This document shows, piece by piece, positions 63,172 to 64,000 of a DNA stretch of 64,000 bases; position 1 is the stretch's first letter; each line of letters begins with the position of its first letter. The position numbers were made by a program, and so were the translations under genes. A model generated the notes under the pieces. It saw only the letters and a list, made by a program, of their open reading frames with translations. It was not told the origin of the DNA and did no database searches. The DNA lies in assembly GCF_003939025.1 (NCBI RefSeq), contig NZ_RQIH01000002.1, positions 124,001 through 188,000 on the forward strand, in the 5' to 3' direction. This DNA comes from Rhizobium sophoriradicis (GTDB lineage Bacteria; Pseudomonadota; Alphaproteobacteria; Rhizobiales; Rhizobiaceae).

Positions 63172-63891
63172 TCAAACCGCCGCACGCGGATCGAACCCTT
63201 CGAAGGTCATTTGGTCTGCGTTGGCGAAGGTCCGCTGGCGCGCCTCTTCGTCGCGGACCGTCCAGGTGATGACGGGAATGCCCTTTTCGCGTTCGCCTGA
63301 TATGAAGGCATTCGGCAGGTCGTCGTAATAGTAGGAGATGAAATCGAGACCGATCTCCATCGCCTGGGCGTGGGTTGCGAACTCCTCCGGTGTGTTGCCG
63401 ATGGCGGTCAGCCCGAGCGGGTAAGGGGGGCCAAGCGCCTTCAGATCGCGCAGCAGCCAATGGTCGAAGCTCATCAGCGCCACCTTGCCTTCATAGCCTT
63501 CCAGCACTTCGAGAACAGATTCGGCAAACCCTTCGTCATCGGCCTCGCGGCCCTTCAGCTCCAGTACCAGCGGCACCTTGCCCTGGACGAGATCGAGAAG
63601 CTGGCTGAGCGTCGGCACCTTGTCGCTGGTGCCGCCGACGGCGATCAGTCCAAGCTCCCGGGAGGTGCGCTCGCGAACGTCGCCGGTGAGACTGCACAGT
63701 CGCTGCAGGTCCTCGTCATGAAAAATGACCGGCACGCCGTCGGAGGCGTAATGCAGATCACATTCGATCGCAAAGCCCGCTTCGACGGCGCGCGAAAAAG
63801 CCGAAAGCGTATTTTCCCAGACGAGCTTATTGAGGTCGTGAAAGCCGCGATGGGCGACCGGCACGTCCTTGATCCAGTCTGCATTGGTCAT
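63172..63891 (-). CDS. Glycerophosphodiester phosphodiesterase, cytoplasmic type
   Basis: 239 aa. GDPD motifs: VPVAHRGFHDLNKLVWENTL (first metal/catalytic His and Arg), FAIECDLHYASDGVPVIFHD (Glu, Asp and His ligands), LVLELKGREADD and VITWTVRDEEARQRTF. No signal peptide is present, so it is UgpQ-like and hydrolyses glycerophosphodiesters to glycerol 3-phosphate. The start overlaps the RidA-family stop by 3-4 bp. Confidence 0.92.
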   Translation of the reverse strand: MTNADWIKDVPVAHRGFHDLNKLVWENTLSAFSRAVEAGFAIECDLHYASDGVPVIFHDEDLQRLCSLTGDVRERTSRELGLIAVGGTSDKVPTLSQLLDLVQGKVPLVLELKGREADDEGFAESVLEVLEGYEGKVALMSFDHWLLRDLKALGPPYPLGLTAIGNTPEEFATHAQAMEIGLDFISYYYDDLPNAFISGEREKGIPVITWTVRDEEARQRTFANADQMTFEGFDPRAAV

Positions 63892-64000
63892 TCTGTGATT
63901 TCCATGATAGCATCGATCTCGACGGCGGCGTTCAGCGGCAGGGCTGCCATGCCGACGGCGGCACGCGCATGTTTGCCGGCCTCGCCGAGCACGCCGGCAA
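63888..64000 (-). CDS. RidA-family protein, C-terminal part (runs off right edge)
   Basis: Reading leftwards from the window end to the TGA at 63888: AGVLGEAGKHARAAVGMAAL, PLNAAVEIDAIMEITE. This is the C-terminus of the YjgF/YER057c/RidA family (ARxAVGVxxLPxxxxVEIE), which deaminates reactive enamines. Only about 37 residues are inside the window. It overlaps the start of the phosphodiesterase gene and is probably in one operon with it. Confidence 0.8.
   Translation of the reverse strand, partial: AGVLGEAGKHARAAVGMAALPLNAAVEIDAIMEITE

Overview
The window looks like a stretch of chromosome from a Rhizobium of the R. leguminosarum/R. etli group. Codons and intergenic DNA are GC-rich. The gene set is typical of Rhizobiales: the general amino-acid transporter aapJQMP, a class I PHB synthase and a phasin, gatCAB for indirect tRNA amidation, DUF2778, DUF6105-like and DUF3126 proteins, and alphaproteobacterial homologues of mitochondrial complex I accessory subunits. 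The genus is an inference from these genes; no rRNA is present to confirm it.

Layout. 1-17 kb is core housekeeping: the start of map, a TetR regulator, ruvX, a metallo-hydrolase, gatC-gatA and gatB interspersed with four GNAT acetyltransferases and a YjhX-type toxin homologue, then NDUFA12, DUF2155, aat, accC-accB, aroQ, a DsbA-like protein and an aminotransferase. 16.5-30.8 kb holds a DUF2778 protein, phaC, an aminotransferase (alaC-like) with hom, recJ, three tRNA-Glu genes (two in a perfect 125-bp direct repeat around an IS256 scar), a DUF882 lipoprotein, gloA, a double cold-shock protein, tRNA-Pro, NDUFS4 and tRNA-Arg. 30.9-38.1 kb is accessory and decaying. It contains frameshifted genes, an IS21 istB fragment, a cyclase fragment, small lipoproteins, a secreted RTX beta-helix protein with a (TAP)n linker, and a secreted Gly/Asn repeat protein. 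38.1-51.5 kb returns to core genes: aapJQMP, metC, a flavin monooxygenase, a CHCC zinc-finger protein, cysE, a phasin and clpS-clpA.

51.5-61.4 kb is a self-contained catabolic island between clpA and a HIT-family gene. Two divergent operons start from a 247-bp region carrying two matching palindromes, beside a GntR/FadR-type regulator. One operon encodes an intradiol dioxygenase, a 2-oxo-acid hydratase, an HpaI-type aldolase and a leaderless solute-binding-fold protein. The other encodes the regulator, a sugar-isomerase-like TIM barrel, a complete amino-acid-type ABC importer, a quinate/shikimate-type dehydrogenase, a CHMI-family tautomerase and a second type II dehydroquinase. The set suggests uptake and breakdown of a quinate- or shikimate-like compound, with an unusual mix of intradiol cleavage and meta-pathway-type lower enzymes. 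This is the best candidate for an undescribed system in the window.

The right end (61.4-64 kb) is core again: HIT protein, FemAB/GNAT-like protein, glycerophosphodiesterase and the end of a RidA-family gene.
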